Assembly (NCBI GenBank): GCA_910585615.1
Contig: CAJUFO010000004.1
Coordinates: forward strand, 1 to 64,000
Length of the DNA stretch: 64,000 bases
Direction of reading: 5' to 3'
From: an uncultured Acetatifactor sp.
GTDB taxonomy: Bacteria > Bacillota > Clostridia > Lachnospirales > Lachnospiraceae
Both the position numbers and the translations under genes were made by a program. Positions 1 through 8,269 of this stretch are shown here, piece by piece. Position 1 is the first letter of the stretch; every line of letters begins with the position of its first letter. A model generated the notes under the pieces. That model ran no database searches. It saw only the letters and a program-made list of their open reading frames with translations, and was not told where the DNA came from.

Positions 1-454
1 GGTTCAATCGCATGATTACATTAGGCAGTATTCAGCGTTATGCAGTATATATTGCGCACCGGTTAAACTTACAGTACAACCCGACGGCAGACCGTCAGCC
101 AGGTACTTTCCCGGAGGCATCACTGTAAATCCTGACGGTCTGTAGTATATCACATGATTTTACAAAATGCAACCGTCTAAATTTCCAATCTGCGTTCGGC
201 GTTTCGGCTGTTCGTTTCCCCAGGTCAGCCCCTTTACCACAGAACAGGGAGCCACACTTCCTCCCCATCCTCATCCTATACCCTGTACTCCGTGACGCTT
301 CCCTACAAGTCCGTTGGAGCCGATATTCGCCCAGCGAGCGCCCTCTCTTCAAGCATCAGCAAAATTGACAACAGGCTACCAAAAAGCCACCCGTCTCACA
401 AGCCTGGAAACGAGTGGCATTTATCGCAATTCCGTCTATATTCTTCCGTCCGGC
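1..454. other. non-coding stretch at window start
   Basis: No reading frame here has a convincing start, ribosome site or protein-like composition. Two pairs of inverted repeats are visible: TTACAGT at 69-75 with ACTGTAA at 122-128, and CAGACCGTCAG at 88-98 with CTGACGGTCTG at 132-142. The pairs are interleaved rather than nested. The right end carries the terminator of the nag operon. Confidence 0.5.
381..418 (-). terminator. terminator of nagB-nagA
   Basis: On the minus strand a GCCAC...GTGGC stem with a partly mismatched extension (CGT/ACG) is followed by five T residues. It lies 37 bases after the nagA stop codon. Confidence 0.65.
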
Positions 455-1555
455 CTACAGCACCTTCACCAGCTTCAGATCCCGGTCCGCCAGCACCACA
501 TCCGCCCGCTTGCCGGGGGTAAGGGAGCCCACCTCGTCGTACACGCCGATGCTCTTCGCCGGGTTCATGGTGGCGGCGGCGATGGCCTCCTCCCTGGGGA
601 TGCCGAAGGACACAGCCGTGCGCATGCAGTCGTAGAGATTGGTGGCGGAGCCTGCGATGGTGCCGGATGCCAATGTGGCCAGCTTGCCGTTCACGGTCAC
701 CTGCTGCCCGCCCAGGTCATAGGTGCCGTCCTCCAGGCCCGTGGCCCGCATGGAGTCGCTGATCAGCACCACCCTGCCCGGGAACATCCTGAACACCGCC
801 CGCACCATGCTCTCGTGGATATGGATGCCGTCGCTGATCAGTTCGGCGTAGCAGCCCTCGTCCTCGGAGGCCGCCCCAATCAGGCCAGGCTTCCTGTGCT
901 CCAGGGGCAGCATGGCATTGCACAGATGGGTCACATGGTTGGCCCCTGCCTCCAGGGCCGCTTTGGCCGTCTCATAATCCGCCCCTGTATGCCCCAGGGA
1001 TATCACCACTTCGTCACGCACCTCTCTGATGAACTCCATGGCACCCTCCACATTGGGGGCCAGGGTCACCAGGCGGATCTTGTTCCCGGAGGCCTCATTG
1101 CACTCCCGGAAGAAGCCAGCGTCCGGCGCCAGGATAAATTCCGCCAGATGGGCCCCCTTCTTGTCCACGTCCAGGAAAGGCCCCTCCATGTTGATGCCCG
1201 CCACATGGGCCATGCCCGGGCCTTCCGTGAAGTCCCCCATGGCCTTGAAGATCCTGCGCAGCTCCTCCGTATCAATGGTCATGGAGGTGGGGCAGTAGGA
1301 GGTGACGCCGCAGGAGCGCTCATAGGCCAGAATCTTCTTAAGCCCCTCCAGGTCGCCGTCGGAGAAGTCGCAGCCCACCGCGCCGTGGCTGTGGACATCC
1401 ACCAGGCCGGGGAGCACGTAGCGCCCCTCCGCGTCCACTTCCGTCCTGTCCGTGACCTGGTCAGCGCTCTCCACGATCCTGCCGTCCTCGATATATAAGT
1501 CCTTTTTGGAAAAGGTCCTGTCCTCCTGGAAAACCAGTCCGTTCTTAATTATCAT
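455..1555 (-). CDS. nagA: N-acetylglucosamine-6-phosphate deacetylase
   Basis: Removes acetate from GlcNAc-6-phosphate in the cytoplasm, giving glucosamine-6-phosphate for NagB. The 366 residues match the usual length of this amidohydrolase family. The metal-site pattern is visible: H55-x-H57 in VDVHSHG, E124 in NMEGPFLD, H189 in LGHTGAD, H210 in VTHLCNAM and the catalytic D267 in LISDSMRATG. Its start overlaps the end of nagB by 11 bases, so the two are translationally coupled in one operon. Neighbouring glycosidase and ABC genes suggest the substrate comes from host or dietary amino-sugar glycans. The assignment is firm. Confidence 0.95.
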   Translation of the reverse strand: MIIKNGLVFQEDRTFSKKDLYIEDGRIVESADQVTDRTEVDAEGRYVLPGLVDVHSHGAVGCDFSDGDLEGLKKILAYERSCGVTSYCPTSMTIDTEELRRIFKAMGDFTEGPGMAHVAGINMEGPFLDVDKKGAHLAEFILAPDAGFFRECNEASGNKIRLVTLAPNVEGAMEFIREVRDEVVISLGHTGADYETAKAALEAGANHVTHLCNAMLPLEHRKPGLIGAASEDEGCYAELISDGIHIHESMVRAVFRMFPGRVVLISDSMRATGLEDGTYDLGGQQVTVNGKLATLASGTIAGSATNLYDCMRTAVSFGIPREEAIAAATMNPAKSIGVYDEVGSLTPGKRADVVLADRDLKLVKVL

Positions 1556-2309
1556 AGATTTCGCCCTCCCAGCCGGTCTTTTCGCGGATCATGGCCAGGG
1601 CCGCCTCGTCGGCGATGATGACCACATCGTTATGGAGCTGCAGGACGGAAGCGGGCACGCCCGGGGTCACGGGGCCGAAGCAGGAATCGTACAAAGCCTG
1701 GGCCTTGGCCTCGCCGGATGCCAAAAGCAGCACCTTCTTCGCGGACATGATGCCGCCGATGCCCATGGTCAGGGCATGGGTGGGCACCTCGTCGATGGAG
1801 CTGAAGAATCTGGCATTGCTGCGGCGGGTCTCCTCCGTCAGGGTCACCACATGGGTCCCTTTCTCAAAGACATCGCAGGGCTCGTTGAAGCCGATATGCC
1901 CGTTGCCGCCGATGCCGAGCAGCTGCAGGTCGATGCCGCCCAGCTCCCTGATCACGCCGTCGTATCGTCTGCACTCCGCCTCGGCGTCCTCCGCCAGGCC
2001 GCTCGGCACATTGGTATTCTCTTTTTTGATATTCACATGGTCGAACAGATTATGGTTCATGAAGTACCGATAGCTCTGGTCATGCTCGCCGGACAGCCCC
2101 TTGTACTCGTCCAGGTTCACGCTGCGGATGGCGGAAAAGTCCAAATCCCCCTTGTCATGCCACTCCCTGAGCTGCTCGTAAGCGCCCACCGGGGTGGAGC
2201 CCGTGGCCAGCCCCAGCACCGCGTCCGGCTTCATGATGACCTGGGCGGAAATCAGGTTCGCCGCCTTGCGGCTCATGTCCTTGTAGTCTTTTGCTGCATA
2301 AATCCTCAT
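1545..2309 (-). CDS. nagB: glucosamine-6-phosphate deaminase
   Basis: Converts glucosamine-6-phosphate to fructose-6-phosphate and ammonia, so that GlcNAc carbon enters glycolysis. At 254 residues it has the short Gram-positive form of the enzyme. Visible signatures are the phosphate loop GLATGSTP (33-40), the LDEY motif with D67, and GIGGNGHIGFNEP (132-144) carrying H138 and E143 of the catalytic set; Asn precedes GH, as is common in Firmicutes. An AAAGGA ribosome site lies somewhat far (about 12 bases) from the ATG. It is the first gene of the nagBA operon, with a clear promoter upstream. Confidence 0.95.
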   Translation of the reverse strand: MRIYAAKDYKDMSRKAANLISAQVIMKPDAVLGLATGSTPVGAYEQLREWHDKGDLDFSAIRSVNLDEYKGLSGEHDQSYRYFMNHNLFDHVNIKKENTNVPSGLAEDAEAECRRYDGVIRELGGIDLQLLGIGGNGHIGFNEPCDVFEKGTHVVTLTEETRRSNARFFSSIDEVPTHALTMGIGGIMSAKKVLLLASGEAKAQALYDSCFGPVTPGVPASVLQLHNDVVIIADEAALAMIREKTGWEGEIYDN

Positions 2310-2432
2310 AATCGCACCAATTCCTTTCTACGCTTTATTTTCCCCTGCTGAATGCATCTACGCTCCAAAGCAGTCTCCCGGAGGACAAATACTTCGGCAG
2401 AATGCACTGCTTCCATGTTCAAGTACGATTGT

Positions 2433-2461
2433 ATTCTAACATATTTAATTTTCATAAGCAA
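2433..2461 (-). promoter_or_regulatory. promoter of nagBA
   Basis: On the minus strand TTGCTT (2461-2456), a 17-base spacer and TAGAAT (2438-2433) lie about 125 bases upstream of the nagB ATG. No GntR-type operator was recognised in the leader. Confidence 0.55.
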
Positions 2462-2516
2462 TGGTTTTCTGCCCAGAGGCCCTGACCGGCGTGCACATAC
2501 ACCATTCCTGCAATCG

Positions 2517-2561
2517 AAAAAAGCCGACAATCCCAGCATCCATGCTGCGTGTCGGCTTTTT
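2517..2561. terminator. bidirectional terminator after the GH31 gene
   Basis: AGCCGACA pairs with TGTCGGCT around a 20-base loop. There are A residues on the left and TTTTT on the right, so it can work in either direction. It lies just after the GH31 stop and before the nagBA promoter. Confidence 0.8.
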
Positions 2562-2577
2562 CAGGCCCTTTTATCCC

Positions 2578-4947
2578 TCATCCGGCCGCTGTCACGACCT
2601 TCTCTATCCTGTAACGCCCGGCAATGCTGCCGCACTCTTTCGTCTTTTCTACCCGGAGCTTCCCCGGCCCTTCCTCCCAGCACAGCGTGGTCAGGGCATA
2701 CTCCCCGTCCTCGTACCCGAAGCCGTCCCCCGCGTCCTCATAGAGGACGAAGCGGCCGTCCCTCCCCGGGTAGACCGTCACCGTCAGGCCCTGCCCCTGC
2801 TCCCCGGTGGACCTCGCGGCCTGCGCCATGGGCAGGACGGTCCCCTCCCGGACGAACAGCGGGATGTGCATCAGCGGCGCGGCGGCCTCGATCCACTGCC
2901 CTCCGCCATAGGCCTCGTTGGTCCAGTAGTCGTACCAGCGGCAGCCCTCGGGCAGGTAGACCCGCCTGCTCCTGGGCCTCCCTTCAATCCTGGCCGAATC
3001 CCTCCCATAGTACAGCGGCTCCGTCACCGGGCACACCATCAGCCCCTCCCCGAAGAGGTACTGATCCCTTATGTCCCATGCCTGCCTGTCCCCGGGGAAG
3101 CCGAACGCCAGGTGCCGGATGATGGAGCGGTCCTCCAGCCAGCTCAGACCCGCAAGGGAGTAGATATAGGGCATCAGCCGGTAGCGCAGCCGGTTGGCCA
3201 GCAGCAGCGCGTCGTAGAAGGGCTCCTCCCCGTTGGCGCAGCGCCACAGTTCCCTCCGGCAGTCCGTCCCATGTCCCCGGAACACCGGCAGGAAAGCCCC
3301 CCACTGGTACCATCTGACGAAGAGCTCCCTGTACCCCAGGTCCCCGTCGGCCCGGGGATAGTCCCCCTTCCAGTACCAGGGCCTCCCCTCCCTGACGAAG
3401 AAGCCCCCGATGTCCACGGTCCAGTAGGGCATGCCGCTGGCGCAGAAATGCGTGCCGGCTGCAATCTGGCGGCGCAGGGTGTCCCAGGTGGCGGCAGTGT
3501 CCCCGGACCAGAGCACGGCACCGTACCGCTGTTGCCCGGTAGTCCCGCTGCGGGTCAGGTTGAACACCCGCTTGTTCCATGCGCCGCGCTGCCCCTCGCT
3601 CATGGTCCGGGCGTGGAAGAGGCCGAAGGCGTCCATCATCTCCGCCGGGAGCCGCAGCCCGGCGTCCGCGCAGTACTCCTCGTACATCCTGGACGGCTCC
3701 GGGCGCTCCATGTGGTTCCATTCCGGCGTGAAGGGCTCGCTGTTGTCGCACCACCAGGCGTCCACGCCGCAGTCCCCATATCCTCTCCGCACCTGGTCCC
3801 AGTACAGCGCCCTCCCCTCCCCGCGCAGCGGGTCGTAGATGTTGCTTCCCGGAAGCAGCAGCCCCCGGTCCCGGAATTCCCGGTAGTTTTCCGTACTTTC
3901 ATCCATGTTCGGCCAGATGGAGAGCATGAAGTGCACGCCCTCCCGGTGGAGCTGCCGGACCATCCCGGCCGGATCCGGGAACCGCCCCCTGTCGAAGGAC
4001 TTCTGGCCCCACTTCCCGTCCTCCCAGGAGCACCAGTCCAGCACTATGCCGTCCAGCCCAATCCCCCTCTCCCGGTACTGCCTGGCCGTCTCCAGGATTT
4101 CCTCCTGGGTCTCGTAGCGCTCCTGGGACTGCAGGTAGCCGAAGGCCCACTTCGGCAGCAGGGCCGCCTTCCCTGTCAGCATCCGGTATTGGGCGACGAC
4201 GCCGTCCATGGTGGCGCCGTTCATGAAGTAGAAGTCCATCTCCCGGTCCGCCTCGGTGTACAGATAGGAGCCGTATGCGGTATCCTGGAAGACCATGGGG
4301 CTGTACGTGTCCATCAGGATGCCGTAGCCCTTCGTGGACACCAGCAGCGGCACCGCGATTTTGCGGTTGGCCTGATGCAGGTAGACGGTCTCGCCCCGCA
4401 GAGAGCCGAAGCCCTCCTCGTGCTGCCCCAGGCCGAACAGCCCCTCCTCCCCTTCCCATTCCAGGTGCAGCCTGGTATGGCAGCGCGTCCCATCGGGGAT
4501 CCGGGCGGCCTCCCTCACCACGTCCTTGACGCCGTCCGGGGTCGCGGCCTTCTCGATCCTGCTCCCCTGGGCCGACAGGCGGTACACCGGGAACTCCTCC
4601 AGCACCTTGCTGTCCTTTCCCCTCTCCCGCAGGAGCACCCTGCCCTCCCCGTCGCAGTAGCGGCAGGAGGCGGTCTCCCTGCATATCTCCACCTTTAGGA
4701 GCCGCATCTGTAATATAATCTGGCCCCCGGCTTCCGTGTAGTCCCATTCCCCATAGGGCGCCTTCTGCAGAACGCCCGGCTTCTCCTCCTGAGAAAACTG
4801 TCCGGACTCTGTATAGGTGACCCTCACGGTCCTGTCGTTCACCGGACTGAGCCGGTGCGTCCCTGCCTGGGAATACAGGTACAGGCTTCCCTCCCTGCGC
4901 TCCACTCTTGTGATGGCCCTGCTATCAGGGCTTGCTGCAGCTAACAT
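2578..4947 (-). CDS. glycoside hydrolase family 31 (alpha-xylosidase/alpha-glucosidase type)
   Basis: A 789-residue cytoplasmic alpha-glycosidase with an N-terminal beta domain, a TIM barrel from about residue 265 and a C-terminal beta domain. GH31 hallmarks are the nucleophile D401 in WWCDNSEP and the acid/base D483 in WSGDTAATW. The GIVLDWCSWED segment also fits the YicI-type branch, but the substrate (xyloside or glucoside) cannot be fixed by eye. The frame is open further upstream, but that part lies near and over the preceding lipoprotein gene. The ATG at 4947 has GGAGGAG at the right distance and is chosen as start. There is no signal peptide. Probably co-transcribed with the lipoprotein and GH95 genes. 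Confidence 0.88.
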   Translation of the reverse strand: MLAAASPDSRAITRVERREGSLYLYSQAGTHRLSPVNDRTVRVTYTESGQFSQEEKPGVLQKAPYGEWDYTEAGGQIILQMRLLKVEICRETASCRYCDGEGRVLLRERGKDSKVLEEFPVYRLSAQGSRIEKAATPDGVKDVVREAARIPDGTRCHTRLHLEWEGEEGLFGLGQHEEGFGSLRGETVYLHQANRKIAVPLLVSTKGYGILMDTYSPMVFQDTAYGSYLYTEADREMDFYFMNGATMDGVVAQYRMLTGKAALLPKWAFGYLQSQERYETQEEILETARQYRERGIGLDGIVLDWCSWEDGKWGQKSFDRGRFPDPAGMVRQLHREGVHFMLSIWPNMDESTENYREFRDRGLLLPGSNIYDPLRGEGRALYWDQVRRGYGDCGVDAWWCDNSEPFTPEWNHMERPEPSRMYEEYCADAGLRLPAEMMDAFGLFHARTMSEGQRGAWNKRVFNLTRSGTTGQQRYGAVLWSGDTAATWDTLRRQIAAGTHFCASGMPYWTVDIGGFFVREGRPWYWKGDYPRADGDLGYRELFVRWYQWGAFLPVFRGHGTDCRRELWRCANGEEPFYDALLLANRLRYRLMPYIYSLAGLSWLEDRSIIRHLAFGFPGDRQAWDIRDQYLFGEGLMVCPVTEPLYYGRDSARIEGRPRSRRVYLPEGCRWYDYWTNEAYGGGQWIEAAAPLMHIPLFVREGTVLPMAQAARSTGEQGQGLTVTVYPGRDGRFVLYEDAGDGFGYEDGEYALTTLCWEEGPGKLRVEKTKECGSIAGRYRIEKVVTAAG

Positions 4948-5053
4948 CCCTCTCCTCCTTCCTTCTCCTGGGCCCCTGCGGCCCCAATCCCGCGCGCATG
5001 CCGCCCGGCCCTTCCTCCCGGCACCGTCCCAATCCACGGCGCGGCCCGCCGCC

Positions 5054-5860
5054 CTACTCAGGATACTCCATCCCAAGCCCGGCGCCCGCCTCCAGCTCCC
5101 GGACCAGGCCCGCGGAGATGGCATCATAGCCCGCCAGATATCCCCGGGCCGTGAAGACGATGGGCACCATCTGCTCCTCCTCGGGAACCCCGTACATGGC
5201 AAAGAACGCCTGGATGACCTCATCGTTCCTGCCGGACCTGGTATTGATCCGGACCACCTGCTGGGGATAGGAGGCCCCTTCCACCGTTACGGTCTCCGGC
5301 AGCGAGCCTATGACCTCCTCCGTCCGGATGCACTCCTCGCACACTGTCCGGTAGAAATAGACAACGGAGGAGCTGCCCTTCTCCAGCCTGTAGCTGCCCA
5401 GCAGCTCTTTCAATGTCTGCTTCCTGCAAGGGTCGAAGACACCTCTGTCGTACACGAACAGATCCTCCCCCGCCGTCAGATAGGCCTCCCGCAGGGACTG
5501 GCTGATGGAGTCCATCCCCAGATAGGCCTTTCCGTTCACGGTCATGACGGGATAGGTCAGGGAGCCGATCACCTCCTGGCTATAGCCCAGCTTCCCCAGC
5601 TCCCTGTCCCTGTCCATGGCCGCGGAGGCCTGGAATACATTGTGGGGATATATCTCGTAGGGATATCTGTCGGAGACATCCCCCAGCTCCTCCTTCACCA
5701 CCCGGTAGAAGTCCTTTGTCCCGTCGCAGGAGGCACAGGGCTCATTATAGAAAAAGTGTATCTCGATCTTCCCGGGCCGCTCCTCTTCCTCCCGGGCACA
5801 GCCCGGGAGCACCATGCAGAAAAGCAGGAAGGCCAGCCCCATAAGCCCTTTGCGCGTCAT
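5054..5860 (-). CDS. lipoprotein with two thioredoxin-like CxxC modules
   Basis: A 268-residue secreted lipoprotein. The N-terminus MTRKGLMGLAFLLFCMVLPGC is a lipoprotein signal ending in the lipidated Cys. Two CxxC sites follow: CASC in FYNEPCASCDGTKDFY, and CEEC in FYRTVCEECIRTEEVI roughly 120 residues later. Each sits after a beta strand, as in thioredoxin folds. The role may be extracytoplasmic disulfide or redox handling. Its ATG follows the GH95 stop by two bases, so it is co-expressed with two glycosidases, which is an odd setting. The frame extends upstream with a GTG at 5938, but the signal peptide places the true start at 5860. No family name is recognised. Confidence 0.75.
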   Translation of the reverse strand: MTRKGLMGLAFLLFCMVLPGCAREEEERPGKIEIHFFYNEPCASCDGTKDFYRVVKEELGDVSDRYPYEIYPHNVFQASAAMDRDRELGKLGYSQEVIGSLTYPVMTVNGKAYLGMDSISQSLREAYLTAGEDLFVYDRGVFDPCRKQTLKELLGSYRLEKGSSSVVYFYRTVCEECIRTEEVIGSLPETVTVEGASYPQQVVRINTRSGRNDEVIQAFFAMYGVPEEEQMVPIVFTARGYLAGYDAISAGLVRELEAGAGLGMEYPE

Positions 5861-5862
5861 TT

Positions 5863-8202
5863 TCAAAAATCCACCTCCGTCAGGACGATCCGCTCTTCCC
5901 CGGCCAGCCGTACCTGCTTCCGGCTGCCGCCGTAGCACACGTTGAATTCCCGCTCCCGGGGCATCGTTCCTGTCAGCACCGCTTTTTCCAGCTTCCCGTC
6001 CCGGAAGCTGATGTCCACCGTCATCCCTCCCCTGGCCCGCAGACCGGAGACCATGCCCGTACCAAAGGCCTTGGGAAGAGCGGGCAGCAGCGTGACGGAC
6101 TTCTCCGTGCTCTGGACCAGCATCTCCGCTATGCCGGCGCAGGTGCCGAAATTGGAGTCAATCTGGAAGGGAGGATGCCCGCCGAACATATTGGGGTAAC
6201 AGCCGCCGCCCGCCATATAGTTCAAAGGGCTGCTGCCGTCGATGGGGCGCAGCTGCTTCTTCAGGATGCGGTAGGCCCTCTCCCCGTCCCGCAGATGCGC
6301 CCACAGGCTGATCCGCCATGCAAGGGCCCAGCCGGTGCTCTCGTCCCCGCGCAGCTCCAGCGTCCGCGCGCAGGCCCTGGCCAGTTCCGGGGTCTCCTCC
6401 ACCGAAATCTCCCGGCCCGGATACAGCGGATAGAGATGAGAGGTGTGGCGGTGGGCGGGCTCGCTCTCCTCCAGCTCCTCGTTCCACTCCAGCAGCTCGC
6501 CCCGGGCGCCGATCTTATAGGAGGGCAGGCGTCCCAGCGCTTCTTCCAGCTCCTCCAGAAACCGGCTGTCCGTCCCCAGGATCCGGCAGCAGGATGCCGC
6601 ATTGCCCAAAGTCTCCCGGACGATGGCCATGGTCATTGTGGTGGTCTCGCTCACCGCGCAGCGCTTCCCGCCATAGAGGAAATTGTTCTCCGGGGACGTG
6701 GAGGGTGAGAAGATCAGCTTCCCCTCCTCATTTTCGCTGAGCACGTCCAGGAAGAACCGGGCCGCGTCCCGGATGATGGGATAGCCGGTCCGGCGCAGGA
6801 ACTCCTCATCCCTCGAGAACAGATAATGGTCGTAGGCATGGGCGCTGAGCCAGCCCGCGGAAAGCGGCCAGAAGGCATAGACCGCAGTGCCCTTTCCCCG
6901 GTTGCCCACGGGATTGGAAAGGCACCAGATGTCGCTGTTATGGTGGGCCACGAACCCTCCCGCGCCGTAGTGGGTCCTGGCCGTCCTGGCCCCGCTGACC
7001 CGGAGGTTGTCCAAAAACTCCATCAAAGGCTCATGCATCTGCGCCAGATTGGCCGTCTCCGCCGCCCAGTAGTTCATCTCCGTATTGATGTTGACCGTAT
7101 AGTTGGAGCTCCACGGCGCGCGCAGGTGCTGGTTCCAGATGCCCTGCAGGTTCGCCGGAAGGGTCCCCGGGCGGGAGCTTGCTATCAGCAGATAACGGCC
7201 ATACTGGAACAGCAGCGCATATCTGGCGGGATCCACGTCCTGCTCCCAGTCGGCAAGCCGCTCCGGCGTAGGAAGCTCTTCCCTGCCGGCTCCCAGGTTG
7301 ATCCGGACACGGTCGAAATAAACCCGGTAATCTTCCACATGCCTGGCGGCAAGGGCATCATAGCCCGATTCCCCGACGGCCCGCAGGTCTTTCAGACAGT
7401 TTTCCCGATAGGGCTTCCCCTCCAGGAAGGGCTGGCGGAACGGTCCGTTGAAGCTTGTCCTGGCCGCCAGGTACAGGGTGACGCTGTCCGCCCCCGTGAC
7501 CTCCAGGCCCTCCGGCAGTTCCGTCACCGTCCCGCCCTTTTGCCGGATGGAGAGCATGGCGCAGAACCGCATACCCTTCTTCTTTGGATCCTCCTCATAG
7601 ATGACAGGATCCTCTGAATTCACATAGGAGGGATCCACCTGGGAGGGAGCGATCCCATCCAGAACCATGCAGCCGCCTTCCGCGGAGACCGTGGCGCGGA
7701 GCTGACAGGTATACCCGGCCCGCAGGGAGACTTTTCCCGCTTTGTCCGCCGAGATGCGCATCATCATCACCTGGTCCGGAGCGCTGACGAAGGCCTCACG
7801 GGCATAGCTGACATTTCCCACGGAGTACCGCAGTCCGCACATCGCCTTTTCCAGATCCAGCCACCGTCTGTAGTCCGAGACCTCTCCCTCCGGATGGACC
7901 ATGTCCAGAATCAGCTCTCCCAGGGGCAGGTAGCTCTGGGTGTATTGCCCCAGTACATTCTCTTCGATAAGCACCTGGGCCTCACAGTACTTTTTCTCCC
8001 TGGCCAGCCTCCGCGCCTCCTCATAATATTTTTCCGCTCCGGGGATATCGTGGCTCTGGGGATACCCCGACCAGAGGGAGTCCTCGTTCAGCGAGATTTT
8101 CTCCTGCTCCACCCCTGACCAGACCATGGCTCCCAGCCTTCCGTTCCCCAGGGGGAGCGCCTCCTCCCAATAAGCCGCCGGCTTCTTGTACCATAATTCC
8201 AT
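5863..8202 (-). CDS. glycoside hydrolase family 95 (alpha-L-fucosidase type)
   Basis: A 779-residue enzyme of the GH95 architecture: N-terminal beta domain, an (alpha/alpha)6 barrel and a C-terminal beta domain. Recognisable family blocks are NEDSLWSGYPQ near the N-terminus, NLQGIWNQ and NINTEMNYWAAE in the centre, FSPSTSPEN, and GGHPPFQIDSNFG. Most characterised members cleave alpha-1,2-linked fucose, and some act on galactosides. There is no signal peptide, so it acts on imported oligosaccharides. AAGGAGGG precedes the ATG. The gene follows the ABC binding-protein gene after a terminator, so it may depend on read-through from the transporter operon. Confidence 0.92.
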   Translation of the reverse strand: MELWYKKPAAYWEEALPLGNGRLGAMVWSGVEQEKISLNEDSLWSGYPQSHDIPGAEKYYEEARRLAREKKYCEAQVLIEENVLGQYTQSYLPLGELILDMVHPEGEVSDYRRWLDLEKAMCGLRYSVGNVSYAREAFVSAPDQVMMMRISADKAGKVSLRAGYTCQLRATVSAEGGCMVLDGIAPSQVDPSYVNSEDPVIYEEDPKKKGMRFCAMLSIRQKGGTVTELPEGLEVTGADSVTLYLAARTSFNGPFRQPFLEGKPYRENCLKDLRAVGESGYDALAARHVEDYRVYFDRVRINLGAGREELPTPERLADWEQDVDPARYALLFQYGRYLLIASSRPGTLPANLQGIWNQHLRAPWSSNYTVNINTEMNYWAAETANLAQMHEPLMEFLDNLRVSGARTARTHYGAGGFVAHHNSDIWCLSNPVGNRGKGTAVYAFWPLSAGWLSAHAYDHYLFSRDEEFLRRTGYPIIRDAARFFLDVLSENEEGKLIFSPSTSPENNFLYGGKRCAVSETTTMTMAIVRETLGNAASCCRILGTDSRFLEELEEALGRLPSYKIGARGELLEWNEELEESEPAHRHTSHLYPLYPGREISVEETPELARACARTLELRGDESTGWALAWRISLWAHLRDGERAYRILKKQLRPIDGSSPLNYMAGGGCYPNMFGGHPPFQIDSNFGTCAGIAEMLVQSTEKSVTLLPALPKAFGTGMVSGLRARGGMTVDISFRDGKLEKAVLTGTMPREREFNVCYGGSRKQVRLAGEERIVLTEVDF

Positions 8203-8215
8203 ACTGTTCCCTCCT

Positions 8216-8259
8216 TAAAAAAACAGCCAGGCCCGCTGCAAGCCAAGGCCTGGCTGTTT
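8216..8259 (-). terminator. terminator between ABC operon and glycosidase genes
   Basis: On the minus strand AAACAGCCAGGCC pairs with GGCCTGGCTGTTT around a 13-base loop, and a T-run follows directly. It separates the binding-protein gene from GH95 by 67 bases and may set the ratio of the two by partial read-through. Confidence 0.8.
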
Positions 8260-8269
8260 GATTTCTGTC

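Noticed and set aside
95..352. 85-codon minus-strand frame near the window start
   Set aside because: Arg-rich composition, no ribosome site, crosses the inverted repeats.
314..1498. 394-codon plus-strand frame opposite nagA
   Set aside because: His/Gly-rich noise; nagA on the other strand has all catalytic motifs.
2461..4698. Long plus-strand open frame of 745 codons opposite the GH31 gene
   Set aside because: Pro/Arg/Val-rich composition without motifs; it is the GC-driven mirror of a clear GH31 gene.
4948..5223. 92-codon N-terminal extension of GH31
   Set aside because: Overlaps the end of the lipoprotein gene, low-quality sequence, and the ATG at 4947 has a good ribosome site.
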